NCBI RefSeq assembly: GCF_001513955.1
Contig: NZ_KQ948151.1
Location: forward strand, 319,089-380,587
Length of the DNA: 61,499 nucleotides
Direction: 5' to 3'
Source of the DNA: Streptomyces pseudovenezuelae
GTDB taxonomy: Bacteria; Actinomycetota; Actinomycetes; Streptomycetales; Streptomycetaceae
Shown here: in pieces, positions 27,340 through 36,275 of the stretch
Layout of the letters: every line of letters begins with the position of its first letter
Numbering within the stretch: position 1 is the stretch's first letter
Program-made: the position numbers and the translations under genes
Notes under the pieces: generated by a model
The model's input: the letters and a program-made list of their open reading frames with translations, nothing else
Database searches by the model: none
Told to the model about the DNA's origin: nothing

Positions 27340-28239
27340 TCAACGGCTGAATCCCGCGGTCAGGCCGCTCAGCAGCTGGCGGCGGCCGAAGGCGTACAGG
27401 ACCAGGACGGGCAGTGTGGTGAGGACGACGGCAGCGAGAACGGCCGGGACATTGACTCCGTACTGGCCCTGGAACGTCCACAGTGCGAGCGGCAGTGTCC
27501 GGCGCTCAGGGCTCTGCGTGAGGATCAGCGGCAGCAGGAATCCGTTCCAGATGGTCAGCGCGTTGAAGATGGCAACGGTGATGATGGCCGGCCGGGTGAG
27601 CGGCGCCGCCAGCCGCCACAGGGTCGTCCATTCGCCGGCGCCGTCGACCCGCATCGAGTCGAACAGCTCTTTGGGCACGTCGCGGATGAAGTTGGTGAGC
27701 ACCAGCACCGACAGCGGGATGGCGAAGGCGATCGACGGAAGGATCAGCGCCAGCAGACTGTCGTACAGGTGCAGTTTGATGATGATGAGGTAGACCGGGA
27801 TGACCGTCGCCTGCAGCGGGATGGCCAGGCCCATCAGGAACAGTCCGTTGATCGCGCGCAGGACCCGCATGCGCCACCCGCGCACGATCGCGTAGGCGGC
27901 CATGAAGGAGAACACGACCGCGGGCACCACGGCACCGGCGGTGACGACGACGCTGTTCACGAAGTAGCGGACGAAGTCGGACTCGATGACCATCCGGTAG
28001 TTGTCCAGGGTGGGGTCGCTCGACGGCACCAGCGGGTTGCTCGCGTAGTAGCCGCTCCGGGCCTTCAGGCTGGTGATGAGGGCCCAGTACAGGGGTACGG
28101 TGACGACGGCGAGCCACAGCAACCCGGCCAGGCCTCCGCCCCAGTTGCGCCGGCCGCCCGCCCGACGGGGGTGGCGTTGCCGCTCGTGCTGGGTGGCCTT
28201 CTGAGGTCGTCGTCGCGGCTTGGTGAGCGTGGTGGTCAT
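27340..28239 (-). CDS. Sugar ABC transporter permease (BxlG-like, MalG type)
   Basis: This is a 299-aa permease with a basic N-terminus of about 40 residues, six helices and the EAA loop ELFDSMRVDGAGEWTTLWRL. ATG 28239 lies 1 nt after the stop of the upstream permease. It is followed after 62 nt by the GH3 gene. No ATPase is encoded, so a shared ATPase such as MsiK is expected. Confidence 0.88.
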   Translation of the reverse strand: MTTTLTKPRRRPQKATQHERQRHPRRAGGRRNWGGGLAGLLWLAVVTVPLYWALITSLKARSGYYASNPLVPSSDPTLDNYRMVIESDFVRYFVNSVVVTAGAVVPAVVFSFMAAYAIVRGWRMRVLRAINGLFLMGLAIPLQATVIPVYLIIIKLHLYDSLLALILPSIAFAIPLSVLVLTNFIRDVPKELFDSMRVDGAGEWTTLWRLAAPLTRPAIITVAIFNALTIWNGFLLPLILTQSPERRTLPLALWTFQGQYGVNVPAVLAAVVLTTLPVLVLYAFGRRQLLSGLTAGFSR

Positions 28240-28240
28240 G

Positions 28241-29143
28241 TCAGACCCCCTCGAGTTGGCTCGCACCGGCGTCCCGTCCGCCGAGCCGGCGCAGCAGCAG
28301 GGCGAGGCTCAGTCCCAGCAGGACCAGGATGACCGCGATGGCGCTGGCCGGACCCATCAGGCTGGCCTGGAATCCCCGCTTGTACATGTCCAGTGCGAGG
28401 ACGCGGGTGGCGTCGCCCGGGCCGCCCTCGGTCAGGACGAAGATGAGGTCGAAGAAGGTCAGCGACCCGACCACCATCAGCGTGGACGAGGTGATGATGG
28501 TGTATTTCAGCTGGGGCAGCGTGATGCTGAAGAACTGCCGGATCCGTCCTGCTCCGTCCAACTGCGCGGCTTCGTAGAGGGATTTCGGGATCTGCTGGAC
28601 CCCGCCCTGGTAGATCAGTGAGTGGAACGGGATGAACTGCCAGGAGACGACGAAGACGACGACCCCGAACGCCAGCCCTGGCCGCCCCAGCCAGTCCTGG
28701 CTGAGCGCGTGGATCTTCAGTCCGGCGCCGAGCCCGAAGTTGGGGTCCAGCAGGGCCTTGTAGGCGATCGCGATCGCCGCGGAGCTGAGCATCAGCGGGA
28801 TGAAGTACACCACGCCCAGCACCGCCCGGTAGCACTGGCGGCCGGCCAGGAAGGTGCCGAGCAGAATGCTCAGCGGCGTCTGGACGGCCCAGGACACGGC
28901 CATCACCAGGAACGTCACCCAGAGGGCGTGCGGCAGCCCGGGGTTGGTGAGCACCTTGCGCCAACTCGTCAGCCCGGAGGGGCGGATGGCGCCGATCCCG
29001 TCCCATGTGGTGAAGCTCAGCGCGAAGACACCGAAGAGCGGAATCACGGCGAAGCCGACGAAGAGCACCAGCGCCGGAGCGGCCAGCCACGGCAGGACGC
29101 CGCGCGCATCGCGAGGCCGCGGATGGCCGGTGAGTGCGCTCAT
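28241..29143 (-). CDS. Sugar ABC transporter permease (BxlF-like, MalF type)
   Basis: This is a 300-aa permease with six helices and the EAA loop YEAAQLDGAGRIRQFFSITLP. The ATG overlaps the lipoprotein stop (ATGA, 29140-29143). It pairs with the next permease to form the channel. Confidence 0.88.
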   Translation of the reverse strand: MSALTGHPRPRDARGVLPWLAAPALVLFVGFAVIPLFGVFALSFTTWDGIGAIRPSGLTSWRKVLTNPGLPHALWVTFLVMAVSWAVQTPLSILLGTFLAGRQCYRAVLGVVYFIPLMLSSAAIAIAYKALLDPNFGLGAGLKIHALSQDWLGRPGLAFGVVVFVVSWQFIPFHSLIYQGGVQQIPKSLYEAAQLDGAGRIRQFFSITLPQLKYTIITSSTLMVVGSLTFFDLIFVLTEGGPGDATRVLALDMYKRGFQASLMGPASAIAVILVLLGLSLALLLRRLGGRDAGASQLEGV

Positions 29144-30447
29144 TTGGCGGTGACCGCGTTGAGGTTGCCGGCGAACTGCTGTGGTGAGATGGACAGTTGG
29201 AACAACTTCACGATGTTGTCCAGGAGCGTCTCGGCGGCGGTCGGGCTGAGCGCCTGGTCCCAGGACTGGGCGAACACCTTCGCCTTGCTGGCGATGTCAT
29301 AGGTGAACTTCAGGAAGTCGGCGCTCTTCGAGGCGGCCAGCAGCTTCTCCGTGCCCAGCCGGATCGGGACCGAGCCGTTGTCGATCCACTTCTGCACCTC
29401 GGCGTCCTGCAGGACCCCCTTGGCGAAGAAGTCCTTCGCGGTCTTCTTCTGCTCGGCGCCGGCCTTCGAGGAGATGGACAGGTACTGCGCGGGGTTGCCG
29501 ACCGTGTCACTCGGATCACCCTTGCCGCCCTCGACGGGCGGGAAGGTCATGTAGCCCAGTCCGCCGCTGGAGACGAAGTCCCCGCCGTCGGCCTGCTGGA
29601 TGCCGTAGGACCAGGCCCCGTGCAGCATCATCGCGGCCCGGCCGGTGTACAGCAGCGCCTGGTCGGCGTTGGAGTCCGCGGTGATCGAGGAGAAGCCCTT
29701 GACGAACCCCCGGGCTTTGACCAGTTCCTGGACCTTGGTCAGCGCGGTGATGGCGGCCGGGTCGGACCAGGCGTTCTTCTCGCCCTCGGCGATGGCCTGG
29801 AACACCTCGGAACCGCCGATGCGATCGAAGAGGAACTCCAGCCACATCATGTTCGTCCACCGGGACTGACCGCCGAGGGCGAAAGGCGCTATCCCCTTCG
29901 CGTTGAATCTGGGTACCAGCGCCATGATGTCGTCCCAGGACTGCGGCGGTTTCACCCCGACCTGCTCGAACACCTTCCTGTTGTAGTAGAGGATGATCGG
30001 CTGCACTGCCTCGCACGGCATCGCGTAGATCTTGCCGTCGACGGTCGCCGCGCCGAACGAGGACGGGAAGAGCCCCTTCTTGATCTCGGAGTGCTCCTCG
30101 AACCACGGCGTGAGGTCCTCGACCTGGCCCGCTTCCACGTAAGTGCGCAACGTCCCGCCGCCCCAGCCCCAGATGATCGTGGGTGCCCGTCCGGCTCCGA
30201 TGGCCGTCTTGATCTTCGTCTTGTACGCGTCGTTCTGGTAGGTGGTGTCCTTGATCTGCTCCTTGGGGTGGGCCTTGTTGAAGGCTGCCACCGCGCTTGC
30301 CCTGACGCCTTCCTGTGGCTGGCCGTTCAGGTACCAGTACGTGGCTCCTCCGCTCTTGCCTGGACCGGATGAGCCGCAGGCCGCCAGTGCCGCGGAGACC
30401 GGCACGCCGGCGGCCAGGCCGAGGAGGGTACGTCGGGAGAGCGCCAT
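29140..30447 (-). CDS. Sugar-binding lipoprotein (BxlE-like) with Tat-type signal
   Basis: This is a 435-aa family 1 solute-binding protein. The N-terminus SRRTLLG followed by a hydrophobic stretch and LAAC (C24) is a twin-arginine signal plus lipobox, meaning Tat export and lipid anchoring. Aromatic-rich segments (YWYLNGQ, IIWGWGGG) suit carbohydrate stacking. It is the first gene of the leftward operon, divergent from a LacI-type regulator with palindromic sites between. The ligand is inferred to be xylobiose or a related disaccharide. Confidence 0.87.
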   Translation of the reverse strand: MALSRRTLLGLAAGVPVSAALAACGSSGPGKSGGATYWYLNGQPQEGVRASAVAAFNKAHPKEQIKDTTYQNDAYKTKIKTAIGAGRAPTIIWGWGGGTLRTYVEAGQVEDLTPWFEEHSEIKKGLFPSSFGAATVDGKIYAMPCEAVQPIILYYNRKVFEQVGVKPPQSWDDIMALVPRFNAKGIAPFALGGQSRWTNMMWLEFLFDRIGGSEVFQAIAEGEKNAWSDPAAITALTKVQELVKARGFVKGFSSITADSNADQALLYTGRAAMMLHGAWSYGIQQADGGDFVSSGGLGYMTFPPVEGGKGDPSDTVGNPAQYLSISSKAGAEQKKTAKDFFAKGVLQDAEVQKWIDNGSVPIRLGTEKLLAASKSADFLKFTYDIASKAKVFAQSWDQALSPTAAETLLDNIVKLFQLSISPQQFAGNLNAVTAK

Positions 30448-30501
30448 GTTTTCTCCGCACTCGAGAGCCGTCGGCTTCTCGTGAGTCGTCGTGAGTCATG
30501 G

Positions 30502-30514
30502 TGAAAGGTTTTCG
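30502..30514. promoter_or_regulatory. LacI/BxlR-type operator candidate 1
   Basis: TGAAA-GGT-TTTCG has GAAA/TTTC arms around 3 nt. It lies 55 nt upstream of the lipoprotein start, where it could block the leftward operon. It has the same architecture as the site at 30658-30670. Confidence 0.5.
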
Positions 30515-30657
30515 TAACAGCGTCCTTCGAGCTCTACTCTGGCAAGTTAGGTTTCGATCTGATGCCCTGTCAAGACGTGTGCAGACCGGTCGAGGAGCAG
30601 CACCGAAAGGCCTGATTTCAGGCGAAGATGGCTCTTGTGGTACTCGGAGATGAAGAC

Positions 30658-30670
30658 CGAAACTATTTCG
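30658..30670. promoter_or_regulatory. LacI/BxlR-type operator candidate 2
   Basis: CGAAA-CTA-TTTCG has perfect 5-bp arms. A further palindrome, GCCTGA-TT-TCAGGC, sits at 30610-30623. The 533-bp gap 30448-30980 holds these sites and locally AT-richer DNA, but no gene that I can support. Confidence 0.55.
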
Positions 30671-30980
30671 AAGAGCTTTAGCCACAGACGAAAGGCCATA
30701 AGGCGGCAACGGCTGGCACCCTGTTGGTGCAGGTCATGTCGCGCCGGCGGCGGCCGGTACCGCCCGAGACGGACCGTGCCGACAACTGAGGCCTCTGACG
30801 AAGGTGTTGGTGCATGCCGTCGGCAGGAATCACGACAGTGGTTGCCCCGACAGGACCGGACGGCCCGCCGGTGGTGCCGCTCCGCCCCCGCGCCGCCGGA
30901 ACCGGGCGTCCGTTGCCGTACGGTTGACCGGTTCCACCGGCGTCTCACCGCACCGATGGACATACAGCAGAGAGGAAGCG

Positions 30981-32015
30981 ATGCGACCGAACACCAGGCG
31001 CACCACTTTGGCGGACATCGCACAAGCGGCCGGGGTCTCCGTCGCGACCGTGTCCAAAGTGGTCAACGGTCGCGTGGACGTGGCACCGCAGACCCGCGCC
31101 CGGGTGCAGGAACTACTGCACCAGCACCACTACCTGGCACCGGTGTTCCGCCACACCGAGGTCATGGAAAGCGCCACCATCGAAGTGCAGTTCAGGGGCG
31201 GCCTGAAGTCGTACGTGGCAGAGACCCTGGAAGGCATCGTCGACTCCGCCGCCGAACTGGGCGCCTCAGTGGTGCTGAGCAAGTCGTCCCACGCCCCGCA
31301 CTGGGCCCGCGACCTGGTCTCAGCCGGACGCCGTGCCGTCATCGCGATCACCAGCGTGTACAGCACGGCGCACCTCGACGAACTGGCCCGCGCCGGGCTG
31401 CCGCTGGTCGTGCTGGACCCACTGCACCTCCCGGACAGCCGGGTCAACAGCGTCGGGGCGACCAACTTCGCCGGGGGCCTGGCCGCGACGCAGCACCTCC
31501 TCTCGCTGGGGCACCGCCGTGTCGCCTATCTCGGCGGTCCGGCGATGGCCGTGTGCAACCAGGCACGCATGCACGGCTACCGCGCCGCCATGGAGGCACA
31601 CGGAGCACAGGTGCCCGGCGCCTACGTCCGGCCCGGGGAGTTCACGTACGAGACCGGGTTGCATGGCGCCACCGCACTGCTGGAGCTGCCGGAGCCACCG
31701 ACCGCGATCTTCGCGGGCAACGACGAGATCGCCCTCGGTGCCATCGAGTCCGCCCGCGCCCGGGGCCTGCGCGTCCCCGAAGACCTGAGCGTGGTCGGCT
31801 TCGACGACACGAGCCTCGCCCAGATGGCTTCGCCGCCGCTGACCACCGTGCGACAGCCCCTGCGGGAGATGGGTGCCGCCGCCCTGCGGATCGCCCTTCA
31901 ACTGGCCAACGGCGAGAAGACCGAGTCGCACCACATCGAACTCGCCACCGAACTGGTGGTCCGGGCCTCAACGGCGCCGCCCCGGGAACCGACGTCGGCG
32001 CGTGAGCGACCGTAG
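30981..32015 (+). CDS. LacI-family regulator (BxlR-like)
   Basis: This is a 344-aa regulator. The HTH is TLADIAQAAGVSVATVSKVV and the hinge helix region is QELLHQHHYLAP. The sensor domain ends in VVGFDDTSLAQMASPPLTTVRQP. ATG 30981 has GAGAGGAAG before it. It is divergent from the lipoprotein-permease-GH3 operon, as bxlR is in other Streptomyces. It should repress that operon and be released by a pentose- or glucose-based disaccharide. Confidence 0.88.
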   Translation: MRPNTRRTTLADIAQAAGVSVATVSKVVNGRVDVAPQTRARVQELLHQHHYLAPVFRHTEVMESATIEVQFRGGLKSYVAETLEGIVDSAAELGASVVLSKSSHAPHWARDLVSAGRRAVIAITSVYSTAHLDELARAGLPLVVLDPLHLPDSRVNSVGATNFAGGLAATQHLLSLGHRRVAYLGGPAMAVCNQARMHGYRAAMEAHGAQVPGAYVRPGEFTYETGLHGATALLELPEPPTAIFAGNDEIALGAIESARARGLRVPEDLSVVGFDDTSLAQMASPPLTTVRQPLREMGAAALRIALQLANGEKTESHHIELATELVVRASTAPPREPTSARERP

Positions 32016-32054
32016 AAGAGGGCTGCCCCAGGAGGCGTTCCTGAGCGGGGTGAA

Positions 32055-32948
32055 CTACCCGTTGTGTGCTCCGGGTTCGGTCGTCGGCGTCTGTTGGGTG
32101 GCCGCCCACGACGCCAGGAGCGCCAGATTGTCAGCGGTCGGTGTGCCCGCAGCTGCGGTGTACACGTTGAGACGCAGGCCGGGTTCAGCGGGCAGTTCCA
32201 GGGTCTCGACGTCCAAGTCGAGCCGGCCCACGACCGGATGGCGCACGCGCTTGCGGCCGGATCGGTGCAGCCGCACGTCCTGCGTCGCCCACCGCTGCCG
32301 AAACAGCTCACTGCGCGTCGACAGTTCGCCGACCAGGGCGATCAGCCCCTCGTCGTGCGGATTGCGGCCCGCTTCCATGCGTAGCTTCGCTGCCACGTCA
32401 CCGGCAATTCGGTCGTGGTCGACAAAGAAATCCCTGGCCGCCTCGGCGTTGAGATAGACGAACCGTGCTGTGTTCGCGGGCCGTCGCGGCTCGGCCAGCA
32501 CCGGTGAATACAGCGCGCGAGCGAGTTGGTTCATGGCGAGCACGTCATAACGGCCGTTGCCGATCCAGGCCGGCGCATCGGAGATCGCGTCGAGCACCTG
32601 CTGCAGCGTCGAGCGCACCGTCACGGCGGGCCTGCGCCGGCGTGGACGGCTGGGCGCCCTGGACTGGCGGGCGAGGTGGAACAAGTGGTCGCGCTCGGCC
32701 TCGTCGAGTTGCAAGGCGGAGGCCAGCGCGTCGAGCACGCCATCGGAGGCACCGGCGAGGCTGCCGCGCTCCATGCGCACGTAGTAGTCGACCGATACCC
32801 CCGCAAGGAGCGCCACTTCCTCGCGGCGCAGGCCTTTGACCCGACGGTTGCCGCCGTAAGCGGGCAGGCCCGCCTGCTCGGGTGCGATGCGGGCACGACG
32901 CGAGCTGAGAAACTCCCGGATCTCGGTCCGTGGATCCATCGTGGTCAT
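32055..32948 (-). CDS. XRE regulator with MmyB-like ligand-binding domain
   Basis: This is a 297-aa protein. The N-terminal HTH_XRE (residues 15-85, GLRREEVALLAGVSVDYYVRMERG) is followed by the MmyB-type domain (about 110-280) with APAWIGNGRYDVLAMNQLARAL and the conserved end LDVETLELPAEPGLRLNVYTA. This family often sits beside an SDR gene that it controls, as here (30-nt gap, same strand). A fatty-acid-like ligand has been proposed for such domains. The ATG at 32948 has GGGGAGGGG upstream. Confidence 0.88.
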   Translation of the reverse strand: MTTMDPRTEIREFLSSRRARIAPEQAGLPAYGGNRRVKGLRREEVALLAGVSVDYYVRMERGSLAGASDGVLDALASALQLDEAERDHLFHLARQSRAPSRPRRRRPAVTVRSTLQQVLDAISDAPAWIGNGRYDVLAMNQLARALYSPVLAEPRRPANTARFVYLNAEAARDFFVDHDRIAGDVAAKLRMEAGRNPHDEGLIALVGELSTRSELFRQRWATQDVRLHRSGRKRVRHPVVGRLDLDVETLELPAEPGLRLNVYTAAAGTPTADNLALLASWAATQQTPTTEPGAHNG

Positions 32949-32978
32949 CGTCCCCTCCCCATCTGCGCGTCCCGCAGC

Positions 32979-33785
32979 CTACGGCGTACCCGTCGCCGTG
33001 GTCGCGACGCCGCCGTCCACCGGGATGATGGCGCCCGTGAGGTAGGACCCGGCGCGGCCGGCGAGAAACACGGCGACACCCGCCATGTCGTCGTCGCGGC
33101 CGAGCCGGCGCAGAGGGGCAGCCGCCGCGATCGTGTCGCCGATGGCATCGAGCGTGGAGGCCATCATCTGCGACGGAAACACTCCCGGTGCCACCGCGTT
33201 CACCGTGACGTGCTGGGGGCCCAGTTCCCTGGCGAGCACTCTGGTGAGTTGATGGAGTGCCGCCTTGCTGCTGGCGTACGAGTAGTTGGGCGCCTGGGCG
33301 ACGTGAATGGCGGCGATACTGCCGATGTTGATGATCCGCGCGGGGTCGTCGGCGGTGCCCGCCCTGCGAAGTGCGGGGAGTAGCGCCTGCACCAGCCAGA
33401 ACGGCGACTTGAGGTTGAGGTCGATCACCGTGTCCCAGGCCTCGTCCGGGAAGGTCGCCAGCGGCTCGCGCCACATCGCTCCCGCGTTGTTGACAAGGAT
33501 GTCCAGGCGTTCCCAGTCGACCTCGACGAGATCAGCGAGGCGCTGACACTCGTCGCGCCGGGACAGGTCGGCCGGAATTGCCCGGACGTCGCCGAATTCG
33601 GACAGTAGACGCTGCGCCTCCGCGCACGCGTCCGCCTTGCGTGAGCTGACGACGACGCGAGCGCCCGCCTGGAGAAGGCCGCGCGCGATCATCATCCCGA
33701 TACCCCTGGTGCCACCGGTGACAAGGGCGTACTTCCCACTCAGATCGAAGAGTCCTGTGTGAGCGGTGTATTGGCCGTCCGCCAT
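32979..33785 (-). CDS. Short-chain dehydrogenase/reductase
   Basis: This is a 268-aa classical SDR with the cofactor loop TGGTRGIG, NNAG, a catalytic serine in NIGS, YxxxK as YSYASSK, and a C-terminal PVDGG. R/K residues after the second strand (SSRKAD) favour NADPH. It is first in a two-gene unit with the MmyB-type regulator. Tandem repeats upstream (33932-33967) may be the regulator's sites. The substrate is unknown. Confidence 0.9.
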   Translation of the reverse strand: MADGQYTAHTGLFDLSGKYALVTGGTRGIGMMIARGLLQAGARVVVSSRKADACAEAQRLLSEFGDVRAIPADLSRRDECQRLADLVEVDWERLDILVNNAGAMWREPLATFPDEAWDTVIDLNLKSPFWLVQALLPALRRAGTADDPARIINIGSIAAIHVAQAPNYSYASSKAALHQLTRVLARELGPQHVTVNAVAPGVFPSQMMASTLDAIGDTIAAAAPLRRLGRDDDMAGVAVFLAGRAGSYLTGAIIPVDGGVATTATGTP

Positions 33786-33931
33786 TGAGCTTCGTCCCTT
33801 CTGCCATGGAGTGACGCGCCGAGCTGGTCAGGGCGAAGCCGCAGTGCGTTTCCATGGGGTGTTGTCGGTGCTTCCGACGCGACCAGGCTGACAGGCGTTC
33901 GGGACGTCCGGGAGACCCTGGTGATCCAGGT

Positions 33932-33967
33932 ACTGTGAGAGCCCCCCTCACTGTGAGTGTCCCCCTG
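33932..33967. repeat. Tandem 18-bp direct repeat and palindrome upstream of the SDR
   Basis: Two adjacent imperfect copies, ACTGTGAGAGCCCCCCTC and ACTGTGAGTGTCCCCCTG, lie about 150 nt upstream of the SDR start. Just before them is CCTGG-TGAT-CCAGG (33917-33930). These could be the operators of the MmyB-type regulator. The rest of 33786-34257 shows no gene. A short open tail ending in RYAEEHIPDWV near 34180 may be decayed coding DNA. Confidence 0.5.
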
Positions 33968-34257
33968 CCTGGTGCGCTGACTCCCTCAGCTGAGGCCGGC
34001 CCGTCGCCGAGGCGCCGGTAGCCGAAGAGCGGTCACGTGCGGGGGCTGAGGCATTCGGCGACGGCCCGGCGCAGCGTTCGCCCGCCGGGCGAGCACTCCC
34101 CCGCCCGTCGCGGTCGCGGTGCACCCGCCCGACGGATTCGGCGCCCGCTACGCCGAGGAGCACATCCCCGACTGGGTCTGACTCCAGCCCGAGCGGACCT
34201 CCGCATCGATCGGCAGTCCCTCACGGTCAAGGGCCGCGGGCTACCGCCGCCCTCTGC

Positions 34258-35196
34258 TCACGGGTCGGTCGTGGTGTCGCGGGGCGCGTAGGCGGCCGGG
34301 GTGAGACCGGTGCGGTCGCGGAAGAAGCGGCCGAAGTTCGCGGGATCGGTGAAGCCGAGGTGGCCGGCCACCGTCCGAGCGTCCCACCGGGCACCTCCCA
34401 GCAGGCGCCGGGCTTCCAGGAGGCGCCGCTCGTCGATGAGTTCGCGTACTCCCTTGCCGGTGGCGTCCCGGGCTGCGCGGCTGAGGGTCCGGACCGAGCA
34501 GCCGAGCAGCTCGGCATAGTCCGCGGCTTGGTGCAGTTCGCGGAAGTGCAGCTCCAGGGCGTCCAGGAAGCGCCGGTACCGGTCGGCGCGGCCGGTGCCG
34601 ACGGTGGCCGTGCCGGTGGGGGCGATGCCCGGGGAGTTGGCCAGGCGCAGCAGGAGCGATTCGAGCAGGCTGCGCCGCAGGGCGTGGTGGATGGCGAGGG
34701 GACGGCGTCCCAGTGCGCGGTGTTCGTCGAGGAGTTGGAGTGCCGTCTGCTGGAGCCAGGCGGTGTCCTCGGGGTGCGGGCTGAGCACGGCAGGGGCCTC
34801 GTGCGCGGTGAGCGGGGCCAGGAGACGGGCGAGGTCGGGCCGCAGCACGTCCGGTTCGAAGAGGATGAACGTGCCGCGGGCCGCGCCGGGCGGATGCCAG
34901 CACTGCGCGTGCCCGGGACGCACCCACAGCCACTGGCCGGGGGCGACGGTCCGCGTGACGTGGTCGACGTCGTGCCGCAGCTCACCCTCGGTGACCGCGA
35001 TGAGGTAGTGGAAGGTGGCACGGCCCGGACGGGGCGGATTCCACGGCCAGTCGTCGTGCTGGGCGAAGAAGTCCTCGACGGTACTCACCTCAAGGCCGTA
35101 GGGAGTGCCGACCGGGGGCTGGAAACCGTAGAGCGGGACCGCGGCCGGTCCGGACGGGGTTCCACTCGGGTCGGGGTGTCGCCTGTCGACCATCAT
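34258..35196 (-). CDS. AraC-family transcriptional regulator
   Basis: This is a 312-aa regulator with an N-terminal cupin-like sensor (residues 20-140, including HYLIAVTEGELRHDV and PGQWLWVRPGHAQCW) and a C-terminal double HTH (YAELLGCSVRTLSRAARDATGKG ... VAGHLGFTDPANFGRFFRDRTGLTPAAY). The start is one of two adjacent ATGs (35196/35193), with no in-frame ribosome binding site further out. It is divergent from the YjbR-like pair. Its target is unknown; the divergent genes are the nearest candidates. Confidence 0.87.
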   Translation of the reverse strand: MMVDRRHPDPSGTPSGPAAVPLYGFQPPVGTPYGLEVSTVEDFFAQHDDWPWNPPRPGRATFHYLIAVTEGELRHDVDHVTRTVAPGQWLWVRPGHAQCWHPPGAARGTFILFEPDVLRPDLARLLAPLTAHEAPAVLSPHPEDTAWLQQTALQLLDEHRALGRRPLAIHHALRRSLLESLLLRLANSPGIAPTGTATVGTGRADRYRRFLDALELHFRELHQAADYAELLGCSVRTLSRAARDATGKGVRELIDERRLLEARRLLGGARWDARTVAGHLGFTDPANFGRFFRDRTGLTPAAYAPRDTTTDP

Positions 35197-35337
35197 GTGT
35201 CCGCAGCCTACAGCCCTACTCGTCGGCTTCGACGGAAGGATGAGACGTATCGCCGCGACCGCGCGCCCCGCATGACCGCGCGCCCTCCGCGTCCTTCGAT
35301 GCCACAGTCCGTCACCACCTGAGGAAGGCAACGCCCC

Positions 35338-35733
35338 ATGAACGGATCGGCCCTGCACACGACCGCCGCCGACTGCGCGGAGGAACTCCCCGGAGCCCGG
35401 TTGGAGCACCCCTTCGGCCCCGACTGGGAGGTCTACAAGGTGCGTGGCAAGGTGTTCATGCTGATGACCGAGGTCCCGGGGCGGCCCGTCGTGATCCTCA
35501 AGGCGGACCCCGACGAGGCGCATGCCCTGCGGGAGCAGTACAGCCACATCACACCCGGCTACCACATGAACAAGAAGCACTGGATCACCCTGGAGGGCGG
35601 AGAAGGCGTCGACGAGGAACTCGTCAGGGAACTCGTCACCGACTCCTACCGGCTCGTCGTCGCCCACCTGCCCAGGGCCGAGCGGCCCGTCGACCCGCAC
35701 ACCTACGGCACCGGCAGGCGGACGGGCCGGTGA
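35338..35733 (+). CDS. MmcQ/YjbR-family protein, copy 1
   Basis: This is a 131-aa protein of the YjbR (CyaY-like fold) family: HPFGPDWEVYKVRGKVFMLM, then a lysine-containing strand (ILKADPDEA), then PGYHMNKKHWITL. These small DNA-binding-like proteins have no agreed function. GAGGAAGG stands before the ATG. Its stop overlaps the start of a second copy (GTGA). Confidence 0.85.
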   Translation: MNGSALHTTAADCAEELPGARLEHPFGPDWEVYKVRGKVFMLMTEVPGRPVVILKADPDEAHALREQYSHITPGYHMNKKHWITLEGGEGVDEELVRELVTDSYRLVVAHLPRAERPVDPHTYGTGRRTGR

Positions 35734-36131
35734 GCCTGGCCGGTGACCGGCTCCAGGAGACCGCCCGCCAGGCGGCCCTGGCCCTCCCCGACATCAGTCA
35801 CGGACACCCCTTCACCCCGAAACTCGATGTGTACAAGGTCGCGGGCAAGGTGTTCCTGATCGTCACCGACGACCCGGACGAACAGATCATCACGGTCAAG
35901 TGCGAACCCGAGCACGCGCGAGCACTGGAGCGCGGCTACGCCTCGATCACCCCGGGCCGCTACCTCCACAGGAGGCACTGGATCTCGCTGGGGCCGGGGC
36001 AGGGCATCACCAAGCAACTGATCAACGATGTGGTCGAACATTCCTACGATCTGGTTCTCGACGGTCCGCCACAGAGCGAGCGCCCGCCGCGAGCCCCTGG
36101 CCCGGCCGCGCCCGCCCTCCACCGCACTTGA
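35730..36131 (+). CDS. MmcQ/YjbR-family protein, copy 2
   Basis: This is a 133-aa paralogue of the gene before it, sharing HPF.P..DVYKV.GKVFLI, a KCEP strand and PGRYLHRRHWISLGPG. It has a GTG start overlapping the upstream stop and a proline-rich C-terminal tail. The tandem arrangement and divergence between copies suggest a hetero-oligomer or an old duplication. Confidence 0.83.
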   Translation: MSLAGDRLQETARQAALALPDISHGHPFTPKLDVYKVAGKVFLIVTDDPDEQIITVKCEPEHARALERGYASITPGRYLHRRHWISLGPGQGITKQLINDVVEHSYDLVLDGPPQSERPPRAPGPAAPALHRT

Positions 36132-36214
36132 GCTCATACGGTCTCCGCACGGCCCGCACGGCGTGCCGGTCACACCCTGAAGTACCCGCAGGGGAACACC
36201 CCATGACGGCTGTA

Positions 36215-36257
36215 CGGCAGAGGGCCCCCGACCTGAGTCGAGGGCCCTCCGTTGCCG
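36215..36257. terminator. Bidirectional hairpin terminator
   Basis: An inner stem GAGGGCCC/GGGCCCTC (36220-36227 with 36242-36249) is extended by CGGCA/TGCCG outside. It lies between the rightward YjbR pair and the leftward protease-like gene, which converge here. Confidence 0.7.
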
Positions 36258-36275
36258 CGTAGAACGCCTCGGTGG

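Noticed and set aside
25502..27793. Long plus-strand open frame over the GH3 gene
   Set aside because: Antisense shadow of GH3, which has catalytic and fibronectin-like motifs. The shadow is rich in Gly/Arg/Gln and shows no domain.
34090..34182. Frame ending in RYAEEHIPDWV, reminiscent of an alpha/beta-hydrolase C-terminus
   Set aside because: Only about 30 residues, no start and no active-site motif. Too short to call a relic with confidence.
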